NCBI RefSeq assembly: GCF_027625995.1
Contig: NZ_CP115396.1
Span: forward strand, 1,984,001-2,048,000
Direction: 5' to 3'
DNA length: 64,000 bases
Source: Hymenobacter yonginensis
Lineage (GTDB): Bacteria; Bacteroidota; Bacteroidia; Cytophagales; Hymenobacteraceae
Every line of letters begins with the position of its first letter. Position 1 is the stretch's first letter. This document shows, one piece after another, positions 26,110 through 34,600 of the stretch. A program made the position numbers and the translations under genes. Below the pieces are notes generated by a model, which was given only the letters and a program-made list of their open reading frames with translations, was not told the DNA's origin and did not search any database.

Positions 26110-26210
26110 AAACACGCGCAACAGATGAATATCAGAAAGACGGCCCGCCCAGCCGCCGCAGCCCGGCAGGTGGGCCGTAGGGGCCGGGTGGCTTGCCCTC
26201 GGCAGGGCGG

Positions 26211-27233
26211 CTACACCACCAGCGCCGGGGCCGGCCAGCCCGCCTGGGCATCGGCCAGCAGCTGGTCCAGTACGGCGCCCGTGGCGTCCGGGTAGTCGAC
26301 GGGTATGGGCTGGCCGAAGCGCAGCCACTCGTCCAGCACGTCGAGGCTGCGGTCTTTGAGGTTTTTCACGACCGGCACGCCCATGGCCGCCAGCGCGGCG
26401 GCGTTGCAGGCCTGCTCATACTGGTGTTTCATGGGCACCACCAGCAGCTTCTTGCCCAGGTAGAGCGCCTCGGCGGGCGTCTCGAAGCCGGCCCCGCACA
26501 GCACCCCGGCACTGCGGGCGAGGCTATCGACGAAGGCGGCGCCGCTCACGGGCCGCACCCACACGTTGCCGTGCTCCGACTCCTGGCGGCTGTGCTTGCT
26601 GAACACCTCCCAGCGCACCGAGCGGCTCAGGTAGCGCAGCCGCTTCACCAGCGTGGCTTCCTCAAAAGCGGGCAGATACACCGTGTAGTGGCCTTCGTTG
26701 CGCGCCGGCAGCGCCCGCACCTGCTGCCGGATAACGGGCGTCTGGATGTGCGGCGCGTAGGCCTGAAAGTGAAAGCCGTAGTGGTGGGTGGCGGGCGCGT
26801 AGTGGCGCAGCACGGCGCGGCCCACCAGGTCGGCGTTGGCGGGTTGCGGGGCGTGGGGGCTCAGCACGGCGCTCTGGTGGCTCAGGGCCACGCAGGGCCG
26901 CCCCTGCCGCCGGCAGGCCCACGCCGATACCGGCTCAAAGTCGCTGATGACCACATCGTAGGCCTCCACGGGCAGCAGGCGAATCTCGCGCAGAAAAGCG
27001 GCCGAGTTCATCTGCCAGAAGGTCTTCACGAAGTTGACCCCGCCCTTTTTCCCAAATACAAAGCCCATGCCCTGGCAGCGGTAGCGCACGGCAAACGGCA
27101 GCTCAATGTCGGCGGGCGGGCCGCTCACCAGCACATCTACCCGGCTGGCCCGCTGCTGCAGCAGCGGCACAATGTCGAGGGCGCGGCTGAGGTGGCCGTT
27201 GCCGGTGCCCTGAATGGCGTAGAGGATATTCAA
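26211..27233 (-). CDS. GT-B glycosyltransferase (MurG/GT28-like)
   Basis: 340 residues. It opens with the glycine loop of the MurG-like fold (ILYAIQGTGNGHLSRALDIV). The donor-binding half has GVLCGAGFETPAEALYLGKK and VVPMKHQYEQACNAAALAAMG, the usual sugar-nucleotide site of GT28-type enzymes. No signal peptide is present. Acceptor and donor are unknown. Its position next to an LpxH-like phosphoesterase suggests envelope glycolipid metabolism (inference). Spacing to the upstream phosphoesterase is 84 bp. Confidence 0.85.
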   Translation of the reverse strand: MNILYAIQGTGNGHLSRALDIVPLLQQRASRVDVLVSGPPADIELPFAVRYRCQGMGFVFGKKGGVNFVKTFWQMNSAAFLREIRLLPVEAYDVVISDFEPVSAWACRRQGRPCVALSHQSAVLSPHAPQPANADLVGRAVLRHYAPATHHYGFHFQAYAPHIQTPVIRQQVRALPARNEGHYTVYLPAFEEATLVKRLRYLSRSVRWEVFSKHSRQESEHGNVWVRPVSGAAFVDSLARSAGVLCGAGFETPAEALYLGKKLLVVPMKHQYEQACNAAALAAMGVPVVKNLKDRSLDVLDEWLRFGQPIPVDYPDATGAVLDQLLADAQAGWPAPALVV

Positions 27234-27317
27234 CTGAAATCGAAACAGGTAAAAAAGATGCGTTGACGGATGCGCGGCGGCCCGGCCAGCCGGGCGGCGT
27301 TGCTCGGCCCGGCCCGG

Positions 27318-28211
27318 TCACTGGGGTTCGGGGGCAGGCTTGCCATTCATTTCAAGCAGCAGGTCGGCCAGCAGGGCGGCCACGGGCGTGTCGGCGGCGG
27401 TGTCGGCCTCGTCGGGGGCGGGCGTAGTTGGCTCGGGCTGCTGCATCCGCGGGTCGGTGGCGTAGCGGTAGAGGCTCCAGCCGGCTTCAGCGGTGTATTC
27501 CAGCGCGGTAAGGTTTTCCACCCAGTCGCCGGAGTTGAGGTACACCACCTCGCCCTGGGCCGTGGCCACGGGCCGGATTTCGGGGCAGTGGATGTGGCCG
27601 CAGGCCACGTAGCGGTAGCCCCGGTCGGCGGCAATGTCGGCGGCCGTCTGCTCGAAGTCACTGACCAGGTTCACGGCGCTTTTCACGCGGTCCTTCACGG
27701 CCTTCGACAGCGCCACGCGGGGGCGGCCCAGCTTCAGCAGGCCCCAGTTCACGAGGCGGTTGAGCAGAATCAGCAGGTCGTAGCCGTGGGCGCCCAGGCG
27801 GGCCAGCCAGCGCGAGTGGCGCATGGTCACGTCGAACACGTCGCCGTGAAACAGCCAGGTTTTGCCGTGGGGCAGGTCGAGCACCAGCTTGTTGTCGATG
27901 CGCAGGGCGCCCAGCCGGGTTCCGGCAAATTTGCGCAGCAGCTCGTCGTGGTTGCCGGTGAGGTAGTGGATGCGCACGCCCTTGGCGGCCAGGCCCGCCA
28001 GGTGGCGCACCACCCGCATGTGGGCCGCGGGCCAGTAGCTTTTGCTGAACTGCCAGATGTCGATGATGTCGCCGTTGAGCACCAGCACGCGCGGCCGGAT
28101 GCTTTTCAGGTAGCGCAGCAGCTCCGTGGCGTGGCAGCCGTAGGTGCCCAGGTGCACGTCGGAAACGACGGCCACCTCTACCCGGCGACGCTTGAACGAG
28201 GGGCCGCTCAT
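27318..28211 (-). CDS. LpxH-like metallophosphoesterase
   Basis: 297 residues. The calcineurin-like motifs are in order: VVSDVHLGTYG (12-25 region), LNGDIIDIWQF, LTGNHDELLR, FHGDVFD and CGHIHCPEIR. This set and the DIWQF variant match UDP-2,3-diacylglucosamine pyrophosphatase relatives seen in Bacteroidota. LpxH cleaves the UDP group in lipid A synthesis; whether this copy does so or acts on another substrate cannot be said. The C-terminal 40 residues are Pro/Ala/Asp-rich. The ATG overlaps the stop of the small upstream gene by 4 bp, implying coupled translation. Confidence 0.85.
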   Translation of the reverse strand: MSGPSFKRRRVEVAVVSDVHLGTYGCHATELLRYLKSIRPRVLVLNGDIIDIWQFSKSYWPAAHMRVVRHLAGLAAKGVRIHYLTGNHDELLRKFAGTRLGALRIDNKLVLDLPHGKTWLFHGDVFDVTMRHSRWLARLGAHGYDLLILLNRLVNWGLLKLGRPRVALSKAVKDRVKSAVNLVSDFEQTAADIAADRGYRYVACGHIHCPEIRPVATAQGEVVYLNSGDWVENLTALEYTAEAGWSLYRYATDPRMQQPEPTTPAPDEADTAADTPVAALLADLLLEMNGKPAPEPQ

Positions 28212-28438
28212 CGGAAGGCGGGGCGGGGCCGGAGCCGGGCGCTGGGCAGGGTACGGGCCCCGGGCCGCCCGGTTGGTTCTGGCTGCGACGCCTCATCGGC
28301 ATTGCCAAAGCGAAACGGCAGCCGGAGCGCCCCCACGGAGCGCAGCACAAACGCCCCGCCAAGGGCCAGCTGGAAGAGCAGGTAGGCCAGCGCGCGCACT
28401 ACGCGGCGCAGCATTGAAATCGTGAGGGGAGCGTGCAT
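28208..28438 (-). CDS. Small single-pass membrane protein, 76 aa
   Basis: The frame begins at ATG 28438 (a second ATG at 28414 is possible) and its TGA overlaps the ATG of the LpxH-like gene (ATGA). There is one hydrophobic segment (LAYLLFQLALGGAFVL), then a basic Pro/Arg-rich tail. No homology is recognised. The overlap is the main support for a real gene; high GC makes chance frames common here, so confidence is moderate. Confidence 0.45.
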   Translation of the reverse strand: MHAPLTISMLRRVVRALAYLLFQLALGGAFVLRSVGALRLPFRFGNADEASQPEPTGRPGARTLPSARLRPRPAFR

Positions 28439-28660
28439 AGCGGAAAGCCGTTTTAACCCGTCTCAAAGGTCGGCCGCCACCATTACCCAGGAATTACGGT
28501 GGTATTATGCTTAGATCAAGTTTGCCTGGCCTCGCACGCAGGGCAGCCCGGCAACATCCCGCAACACTTCCGGATGGGGCGCTGAGCGGCTTGGTGGGGG
28601 CTTCGGGCGGGCCAGGCGGCTTTTTAGACGAAACCTGGTATAATAGGCTTTTCCCGTGCG

Positions 28661-28668
28661 TACCTTTG
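28661..28668 (+). promoter_or_regulatory. Bacteroidota -7 box TACCTTTG
   Basis: TACCTTTG fits TAnnTTTG and lies 44 bp upstream of the ATG at 28713. Confidence 0.55.
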
Positions 28669-28712
28669 GGTGGTCGCAACCCCGACTACCAGCTTATCTC
28701 CTATTCCTGCTC

Positions 28713-29273
28713 ATGAAGAAACATCTCCTCCTCGCCCTACTCCTGCTCGGCAGCCTGGCGGCTTCGGCCCAGTACATGCCCGGCAAGCCCCGCAAGAAAT
28801 ACACCTTCCCCAAGAAGGATGAAGAGTGCCAGTACGTGCTCAACGTCACGAAAAACACCGACGAAGACGCCGAGGTGGATGCCTGCGTAACCCGCGTGGC
28901 CTACCGCCCCTACCTGGAGCTGCTCACCGAAGTGGAGGCTCTGAAAAAGATGAACAGCTGGGCCGATACCACCTACCAGCGCCGCCTGAGCCAGCTCCCC
29001 GCCGGCGGCCTGCTCGTCGTGACGATGTACCGCCGCGGGGGCGCCAACGCCGACCCGGCATACCTGAGCGTGGTAGCCAAGGACAAGGACGGCAAGGAGG
29101 TTTTCAATGTTCCGGCGCTGCCGGAAGGCCAGGGCCGCTTCTGGAACCGCGACCTGTACGTAAGCAAGCGCGCCATTCCATTTGTTAAAACCGAGACGCC
29201 ACAGGACCTGACCCTAGTCATCAACGACATCAAAACCAAGCAGACGTTCGAGTACGTGGTGAAAACACAATAA
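28713..29273 (+). CDS. Hypothetical exported protein, 186 aa
   Basis: Start chosen at ATG 28713, where a signal peptide begins directly (KKHLLLALLLLGSLAASAQ); the longer frame from 28656 would start inside the promoter. The mature protein begins with a basic stretch (GKPRKKYTFPKK) and is otherwise mixed alpha/beta with two cysteines (EECQYVLNV, DACVTRV) that could form a disulphide. No domain is recognised. It has its own -7 box and terminator, so it is a single-gene unit. Confidence 0.75.
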   Translation: MKKHLLLALLLLGSLAASAQYMPGKPRKKYTFPKKDEECQYVLNVTKNTDEDAEVDACVTRVAYRPYLELLTEVEALKKMNSWADTTYQRRLSQLPAGGLLVVTMYRRGGANADPAYLSVVAKDKDGKEVFNVPALPEGQGRFWNRDLYVSKRAIPFVKTETPQDLTLVINDIKTKQTFEYVVKTQ

Positions 29274-29318
29274 TCTGTTTATCAGATTATTATCTGCACA
29301 CTACAACGCATCACAAAC

Positions 29319-29350
29319 AGAAAAGGGCCTTCCGTGGAAGGCCCTTTTCT
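29319..29350 (+). terminator. Hairpin terminator
   Basis: AGAAAAGGGCCTTCC (29319-29333) pairs perfectly with 29336-29350, ending in TTTTCT. It lies between convergent genes and may serve both. Confidence 0.85.
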
Positions 29351-29385
29351 GTCTCAAACCATTTGTACAAACCGGCCGGCAGCCG

Positions 29386-29898
29386 CTACCGGTGCAGGCG
29401 CACCCACTGCACGGCAATAATGGTTTTGGCGTCTTCAAACTGTTGCTGCTGCAGCTGCTCGGCGCTCAGAAACACCGCCTCTATCTTCTCGCTTTCCTCG
29501 GCCAGCCCGCCCCCCTGCCCCGACTGGTGGCTGACCTCGGCCAGGTACACCGTGATGGTTTCGGCGCTCGTCCCGGGCGAAGGGTAGATGTGGGCAATCT
29601 GCTCCAGCCGGTCTACGTCGTAGCCCAGCTCCTCGTGCAGCTCGCGCCGGATGGCGGTTTCCGGGGCTTCGTCGCCGTCGATCATGCCGGCGGCCAGCTC
29701 CAGCATCTCGGCCTCGGGCCCGATGCGGAACTGCCGGGTCAGCACGTACTGCTCCTTTTGGGTATCCCAGACCAGCGCGGCCACGGCCCGGCCCGGTTCG
29801 AAACGCTCCCGTTTAAGCTGCTCGTCGCCGTCCTGCACCGTGAGCAGGCGGAGTTTGAAGTGGCCATCGTAGGCAGTTTTGCGGTCGGTTACGTGCAT
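29386..29898 (-). CDS. NUDIX hydrolase (ADP-ribose/GDP-mannose pyrophosphatase-like)
   Basis: 170 residues with a complete Nudix box, GMIDGDEAPETAIRRELHEE followed by LGY, at about residues 71-93. Flanking features RFEPGRAVAALVWD, QFRIGPEAEMLELAAG and YPSPGTSAETITVYLAEV place it in the NudF/NudK group that cleaves nucleoside-diphosphate sugars. The exact substrate is not readable. It is cytoplasmic, single-domain, and converges on the gene at 28713. Confidence 0.9.
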   Translation of the reverse strand: MHVTDRKTAYDGHFKLRLLTVQDGDEQLKRERFEPGRAVAALVWDTQKEQYVLTRQFRIGPEAEMLELAAGMIDGDEAPETAIRRELHEELGYDVDRLEQIAHIYPSPGTSAETITVYLAEVSHQSGQGGGLAEESEKIEAVFLSAEQLQQQQFEDAKTIIAVQWVRLHR

Positions 29899-30283
29899 GG
29901 CTGAACAGGAAATCAGGTTTATTTTCCGAAAAGTAAACGGATTTTACGGCGGCCGGGGTTATAGCTGCGCTCCTCGGGCATTCGCCACCAGCTTATCACT
30001 CAGCCAATATTTATTTTACCGCTTATCCCTCAGCGCTTTATTACATTGCTTTTGAGCTATTTTCCGGCTTCCAGCCATCCTGCTGCCCATAAACTTCCGG
30101 CGGGCAGGGCAAGCTGGCCGGCCTTTTGGGTGGGCTATTTGGCCGTTGGCCGGGCTTCGGCGGCAGCCACTACCATAAAGTCGCCGTAAAACCACCGACC
30201 TTTGCGGACTCGTGCCCACTCCGCGGCACATCCGATAGTTTGGCCGCCTGCGTTGGCGGCTCCGTTTTTCCTTTTTCCGTTTG
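29899..30283. other. Intergenic region upstream of the RhlE-type helicase
   Basis: 385 bp between divergent genes. It holds the 5' regions of the NUDIX and helicase genes. No frame with coding character, no repeat and no exact TAnnTTTG box was seen; GACCTTTG at about 30209-30216 is one base off. Confidence 0.5.
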
Positions 30284-31735
30284 ATGATCTTCGACGACCT
30301 TAACCTTATTGAGCCTATCCTGCGTGCCCTGCACGAGGAAGGCTACACTACTCCCACGCCTATTCAGCAGCAAGCCATTCCGCAAGTGCTGGAAGGCCAC
30401 GATCTGCTGGGTGTCGCCCAGACCGGCACCGGCAAAACCGCCGCTTTCACCGTTCCAATTCTGCAGATCCTGCACCAGACGGCTCAGGTAGAGCGCCACG
30501 CGCCCGGCCGCATCCGTTGCCTGGTGCTCACTCCTACCCGCGAGCTGGCTATCCAGATCGGGGAAAGCTTCAAGGCCTATGGCCGCCACCTGCCCAAGCT
30601 GCGCTCCACCGTCATCTTTGGCGGCGTAGGTCAGCACCCGCAGGTGCAGGTGCTCAAGCGCGGCGTTGAGGTGCTCATCGCCACCCCCGGCCGCCTGCTC
30701 GACCTGATGAACCAGGGTTTCATCGACCTGCGCAACATCGAAGTATTTGTGCTGGACGAAGCCGACCGCATGCTCGACATGGGCTTCATCCACGATATCA
30801 AGCGCATCCTGCCCAAGCTGCCGGCCTCGCGCCAGACGCTGTTCTTCTCGGCTACCATGCCCGGCCAGATTCAGGAGCTGGCCGCTACCATCCTGCGCCC
30901 CAACCCGGTGAAAGTGGCCGTAACGCCCGTTTCCAGCACCGCCGATACGGTTACGCAGGGCGTGTACCTGGTAGAAAAGAACGACAAGCCGGCCCTTCTA
31001 GAGCACGTGCTGCAAAACCAGGAAATCCGCCGCGTACTGGTGTTCACGCGCACCAAGCACGGCGCCGACAAGGTGGTGAAGACGCTGGAGAAGGCCAACA
31101 TTCCGGCCGAAGCCATCCACGGCAACAAAAGCCAGAACCACCGCCAGCGGGCCCTCAGCAGCTTCAAGGCCGGCACCACCCGCGTGCTGGTAGCCACCGA
31201 CATTGCCGCCCGCGGCATCGACGTGGATGAGCTGACCCACGTTATCAACTACGAGGTACCCAACGAGCCCGAAACCTACGTGCACCGTATCGGCCGGACG
31301 GGCCGCGCCGGGGCCTTCGGCACGGCTTTCACGTTTGTGGAAGACGAGGAGCGCGCCTACCTGCAGGATATCCAGAAGCTGATTCGTCGGCAGATCGACC
31401 TAATTGAAGACCACCCCTACACCACCCGCTCGGTGGCCCCGGTGCCGTTGCACGGCGGCGCGCCCATCAAGCGGCCGAAAGGCCCGGCTGGTCGCCCACC
31501 GCGGCCCGGCCGCGAAGGCGGCGGCGGTGGCCAGGGTGGCGGTCGGGCGCCGCGCCAGGGCCAGCAGAGCGGCGCCCCCCGCGGCGGCCAGGAACGCGGC
31601 GCCAGTGGCGGCCACCTCAGCAGCTCCGCGGCTTCGTCGCGGCCGGCTGGTGAGCGGACGCCTGGCAGCAGCCAGGGCTCCGGCTCGGGCCAGCGCCGTT
31701 TCCGCGGCGGCAACGGCGGCGGACGCCCGCAGTAG
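30284..31735 (+). CDS. rhlE: DEAD-box RNA helicase, RhlE type
   Basis: 483 residues; ATG at 30284 is preferred over the adjacent in-frame TTG. The helicase core is complete: Q motif [12 protein letters not shown], motif [45 protein letters not shown] and [10 protein letters not shown]. The last ~100 residues are an Arg/Gly/Pro-rich disordered tail ([20 protein letters not shown]), typical of Bacteroidota RhlE and likely to bind RNA. The expected role is ribosome assembly or RNA turnover in the cytoplasm. A second DEAD-box gene lies at 56159-58075. Confidence 0.94.
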   Translation: MIFDDLNLIEPILRALHEEGYTTPTPIQQQAIPQVLEGHDLLGVAQTGTGKTAAFTVPILQILHQTAQVERHAPGRIRCLVLTPTRELAIQIGESFKAYGRHLPKLRSTVIFGGVGQHPQVQVLKRGVEVLIATPGRLLDLMNQGFIDLRNIEVFVLDEADRMLDMGFIHDIKRILPKLPASRQTLFFSATMPGQIQELAATILRPNPVKVAVTPVSSTADTVTQGVYLVEKNDKPALLEHVLQNQEIRRVLVFTRTKHGADKVVKTLEKANIPAEAIHGNKSQNHRQRALSSFKAGTTRVLVATDIAARGIDVDELTHVINYEVPNEPETYVHRIGRTGRAGAFGTAFTFVEDEERAYLQDIQKLIRRQIDLIEDHPYTTRSVAPVPLHGGAPIKRPKGPAGRPPRPGREGGGGGQGGGRAPRQGQQSGAPRGGQERGASGGHLSSSAASSRPAGERTPGSSQGSGSGQRRFRGGNGGGRPQ

Positions 31736-31755
31736 CCTGGTTTAGGAAGTATTAG

Positions 31756-31792
31756 AAAGGGAGGCCCTGACCGGTGGTTGGGGCCTCCCTTT
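31756..31792 (+). terminator. Hairpin terminator of the RhlE-type gene
   Basis: AAAGGGAGGCCC (31756-31767) pairs with GGGCCTCCCTTT (31781-31792), followed by TTT. It begins 20 bp after the stop. Confidence 0.85.
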
Positions 31793-31920
31793 TTTCGTTT
31801 GCGCAACGGCCAATGGGCTGGCGCGGCCGGCCTGATGGCCTCAAAACAAAATCCCGGCCTACCGGATTGTAGAATTGGTGGCAACGGTGCCACTGCCGTA
31901 CTCCTCAGCCTTTCGTTCTT

Positions 31921-32421
31921 ATGGCTCAACGCACTCTTGCCGTCATTCAGGCCCTGCGCGACACGGCGCACCGCCTGGCGACCCAGGCTCCCTACCAGTG
32001 GGGCCACATGGGCAGCTGCAACTGCGGCCACCTGGCCCAGACGGTTACCCAGCTTACCAAAGCCGAAATCCACGCCCGCGCGATGCAGCGCTACGGCGAC
32101 TGGGAGCGGCAGCTTACCGACTACTGCCCCACCAGCGGCCTGCCCATCGACCAAACCATCGACGAAATGCTGGCCGTCGGCTTCACCCGCACCGACCTGG
32201 CGCACCTGGAGCGCCTCTCCGACCCCCTGGTTCGGCGGGCCATTCCGTTTGAGCGCCGCGACGCTCTGCGCCACAACCAGCGCGACGACGTGGTGCTGTA
32301 CCTGCGTACCTGGGCCGCCCTGCTCGAAGACGAGCTGCTGGGCACCATTACGCTGCCGCACCTGCTTCCCAGCCAGCCAGTAACTGCACAGCCAGTGCCC
32401 GCGCAGCACGTTCTGGCATAA
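31921..32421 (+). CDS. Conserved-looking hypothetical protein, 166 aa
   Basis: ATG at 31921; a cytoplasmic helical protein. A distinctive N-terminal segment, YQWGHMGSCNCGHLAQTVTQ, carries closely spaced cysteines and histidines that could bind a metal. A second region, FERRDALRHNQRDDVVLYLR, is charged. No signal peptide and no named family is recognised. It has its own terminator 35 bp after the stop. Function is unknown. Confidence 0.8.
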   Translation: MAQRTLAVIQALRDTAHRLATQAPYQWGHMGSCNCGHLAQTVTQLTKAEIHARAMQRYGDWERQLTDYCPTSGLPIDQTIDEMLAVGFTRTDLAHLERLSDPLVRRAIPFERRDALRHNQRDDVVLYLRTWAALLEDELLGTITLPHLLPSQPVTAQPVPAQHVLA

Positions 32422-32456
32422 GCACCCTATATAGGGCTACCGTAGTCCCCAAAACC

Positions 32457-32493
32457 GCAAGGCCCCATCCGACATTGTCAGATGGGGCCTTGC
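32457..32493 (+). terminator. Hairpin terminator
   Basis: GCAAGGCCCCATC (32457-32469) pairs perfectly with 32481-32493. It sits between convergent genes 32421 and 32584. Confidence 0.8.
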
Positions 32494-32583
32494 CGTGTAT
32501 GGCAGAAAGCGGACCGGCACAGGGCTGCTACAGCCAGCGCCGGGCGCTATGCCGGGCAGCCGGGCAGTACCGGGTAGGGCTAT

Positions 32584-32754
32584 TTAGTAGTTGACGTTGC
32601 TACGCTGCGCTTCGCGGTAGCCTTCGGCGCGGTGGCTACGCTTGTACTCCGCATCGGCGTTGGGGTCTTTCTCGGCATCGGGGGCTTGCGTGCAGGAAGT
32701 CAGGAACAGCGGCGCGCTGGCGGCAAGCAGGAAGAGCAGACGGAATTTTTTCAT
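32584..32754 (-). CDS. Small lipoprotein, 56 aa
   Basis: ATG at 32754, stop TAA at 32584-32586. The protein has a strong lipoprotein signal (KKFRLLFLLAASAPLFLTSC, Cys20) and a 36-residue mature part that is charged and hydrophilic (PDAEKDPNADAEYKRSHRAE). It is too short for a domain. Similar tiny lipoproteins of unknown function are common in Bacteroidota. The convergent terminator at 32457-32493 lies just downstream. Confidence 0.75.
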   Translation of the reverse strand: MKKFRLLFLLAASAPLFLTSCTQAPDAEKDPNADAEYKRSHRAEGYREAQRSNVNY

Positions 32755-33014
32755 AGCCCAAAGATAAGCACCAACCCGAAAATCCCCAACTCACCGAGGC
32801 TCCGTGTTTAGCAACCTTTGCAGCCGCACCCGGTAGCGCCGCGCTTGCGCCTGCCGCATACGCGCCGACAGTGAAGCACCTGCCCGCATTACATTACATA
32901 AGTAAACAATCTACAGCTATACTGCTCCTGCAGACGAGCCGGCAGAACAACCGCACCGAGCCGGCACGCCTGCCCCAGCACAAGAAAATCTGCCAGAAGG
33001 CGATTCACGGCTCT
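32755..33014. other. Intergenic region before the gene remnant
   Basis: Base composition falls from GC-rich to AT-rich along this stretch. It contains the upstream region of the small lipoprotein gene. No gene, hairpin or repeat is supported. Confidence 0.4.
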
Positions 33015-33285
33015 TCATTTGGGTTCCGCTGGAGCGGGCGTTGGGGGCGCTAAATGCTGTAAAATCCTGACACCTTCTTTAGCATCTCTAACTGAGTTAG
33101 CTGTTAGGACGAAAACAGGCATATAACTATCCCAGTATGGGGCCTGGTCAACAAATTTAGCATCTAATGCGCTTAAATCAGAACCGGCAAGCGAAATACT
33201 GTGGATTGCACTAATCCAACTTCATCAGCAGCCGAAACAAAAGCAACTAAAGCTTTAATAAACAAACACAACTCATTGATAATTA
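33015..33285 (-). pseudogene. AT-rich frameshifted gene remnant
   Basis: Reading leftward, one frame from about 33285 gives a run of some 30 protein-like residues (NELCLFIKALVAFVSAADEV). It then stops, while the next frame continues from about 33220 with SISLAGSDLSALDAKFVDQA, PYWDSYMPVFVLTANSVRD and EGVRILQHLAPPTPAPAEPK, ending at TGA 33015-33017. Joining the two needs one frameshift near 33195-33222, and no start codon precedes the upstream part. Codons are AT-rich, unlike the neighbours. This looks like the 3' remnant of a foreign gene. The family is not recognised. A short intact peptide from the internal ATG (35 aa) is possible but unlikely. Confidence 0.5.
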
Positions 33286-33520
33286 TCTATTTATTTCAAA
33301 ATAAATCACCCAATACAAACGCTATCAAACAAAGCATTTATTCATAACAAACAACGCAACAGCACATCCATGGAACGATGGATATATGGGACATTTACGG
33401 CAGCTCCAGGCCGTGTGCCAGCAGCCGACTAAGGACACTGACAAATTGCACTTGCTGTGCCTGAGCAGTCAGCTAAAGCCCAATAATACTCATTTTCGTT
33501 TAGCATCACCCACATTGGGT
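33286..33520. other. AT-rich intergenic stretch
   Basis: Markedly AT-rich sequence (for example 33290-33370) between the gene remnant and the end of the XRE gene. No gene, tRNA or mobile-element end is recognised. It may be what remains of acquired DNA. Confidence 0.4.
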
Positions 33521-34183
33521 TTACGCCACGGAAGGCTCCGGCTGATAGTCGGTGAAGGTGCCATCCTGATAGAAGATAACGATCCGCCGGATTGACTTGC
33601 CCGGCTCCGCAAAGGCACGGGCCAGCGATACATCTGCGGACTGCGCTGGCAATGCTGCAGGGGCCACCGCTGCTGGCCCAGCAACCGCAGATACGGTAAC
33701 CGCTGCCGGAGCGGATTGGATGGCAGCCGGAGCCTCTACGGGGACAGCCGGCGCCGACGCCACGGGAGTTGGCTGCGGATCAGGGGCGGCAACAAAGGCG
33801 GACGGCTCCTCTAGCGCGTGCGTTGACTGCCGAGCAGCCTCCGGTACCGCTGGCACTGTCTGCGGCCGGTAGCGGGGCGCTTTGGCGGCTTTGCGCACCA
33901 ATGGCGGGCCGGCAGCATCTTCCGGCGCTGGGCTGGCAGTAGGAACTGCACCAGAAGCGGCTGCGGAAGGCGCCTTCTCCAGCATATCGCCGGTACCCTT
34001 CAGCAGCCAGCCGGGCGACAGAAGCGGGAAAGCCGTCAGAATCTTCTGCGCCACTTCTAGGCTGGGTTTGTTGCGCCCGCTCAGAATGTGGCTGATAATA
34101 GGGCGGGCCACCCCGATACTGTCGGCAAACTGCGTAGGAGTAAGCTGATTTACCTGCAGAAGTTCTCTGATGCGCTCTACCAT
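33521..34183 (-). CDS. XRE family transcriptional regulator with Pro/Ala-rich linker
   Basis: 220 residues from ATG at 34183, which sits 21 nt after a TACATTTG box; the longer frame from 34267 would start upstream of that box. N-terminal residues 1-70 form a helix-turn-helix: RELLQVNQLTPTQFADSIGV, ARPIISHILSGRNKPSLEVA, then ILTAFPLLSPGWLLKGTGDM. The middle (about 70-190) is Ala/Pro/Val-rich and probably disordered. The last ~25 residues are conserved-looking (SIRRIVIFYQDGTFTDYQPE). It likely represses its own promoter through the TTACAATTGTAA-like boxes found upstream (inference). Confidence 0.85.
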   Translation of the reverse strand: MVERIRELLQVNQLTPTQFADSIGVARPIISHILSGRNKPSLEVAQKILTAFPLLSPGWLLKGTGDMLEKAPSAAASGAVPTASPAPEDAAGPPLVRKAAKAPRYRPQTVPAVPEAARQSTHALEEPSAFVAAPDPQPTPVASAPAVPVEAPAAIQSAPAAVTVSAVAGPAAVAPAALPAQSADVSLARAFAEPGKSIRRIVIFYQDGTFTDYQPEPSVA

Positions 34184-34200
34184 ACCAAAACTGAATTCAG

Positions 34201-34355
34201 TTACAAATGTACGGCGTTTGGTTGCAATGAGGCACGGTACATCTCGCCGACAACTCTTCTTAAACAATTGTAATCAAGCATAACCGCTTTGATTCAATGG
34301 TTACAATTGAAACGAGAGCATACTCTATCAATTTACATATGTAATACAATTGTAA
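34201..34355. promoter_or_regulatory. Cluster of five TTACAATTGTAA-like palindromes
   Basis: Matches to TTACAATTGTAA are at 34201 (TTACAAATGTAC), 34262 (AAACAATTGTAA), 34301 (TTACAATTGAAA), 34333 (TTACATATGTAA) and 34344 (ATACAATTGTAA), each 10-11 of 12 bases. The first overlaps the -7 box of the XRE gene. They are candidate operators for that regulator. Confidence 0.6.
34204..34211 (-). promoter_or_regulatory. Bacteroidota -7 box TACATTTG of the XRE gene
   Basis: On the minus strand TACATTTG fits TAnnTTTG and lies 20 bp upstream of the ATG at 34183. A perfect CTGAATTCAG palindrome lies in between (34191-34200). Confidence 0.6.
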
Positions 34356-34524
34356 ATCACCTTCTCCTCCCTTTTATCTGTTTGCCACGGCAGCCTGCTG
34401 CTGATTATCTTTTTATTTTCCCGAGGGCTGCCGGCCAATAGCACGGAACAAGACCCGATGCCTGGCCTGCCAGTCGTGTGGGCGGCAGGTGTGGGCGGCG
34501 GGTAGCGCCGGGCGCTGGCACACG

Positions 34525-34563
34525 AAAAAGCCCTGCCCGCCAAGAGGGCGGACAGGGCTTTTT
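34525..34563 (-). terminator. Hairpin terminator of the L,D-transpeptidase gene
   Basis: AAAAAGCCCTGCCCGCC (34525-34541) pairs with 34547-34563, with one mismatch. It begins about 40 bp past the stop of the minus-strand gene at 34601. Confidence 0.85.
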
Positions 34564-34600
34564 CTTAGAGCTGGCAGTAGGCGTAGGTACCGCCTGGGTG

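Noticed and set aside
24598..27266. Long plus-strand frames over the GH1 and glycosyltransferase genes
   Set aside because: Both lie antisense to genes with complete family motifs.
33286..33500. AT-rich stretch as a replication origin
   Set aside because: No cluster of DnaA boxes or neighbouring dnaA/dnaN/parAB genes is seen.
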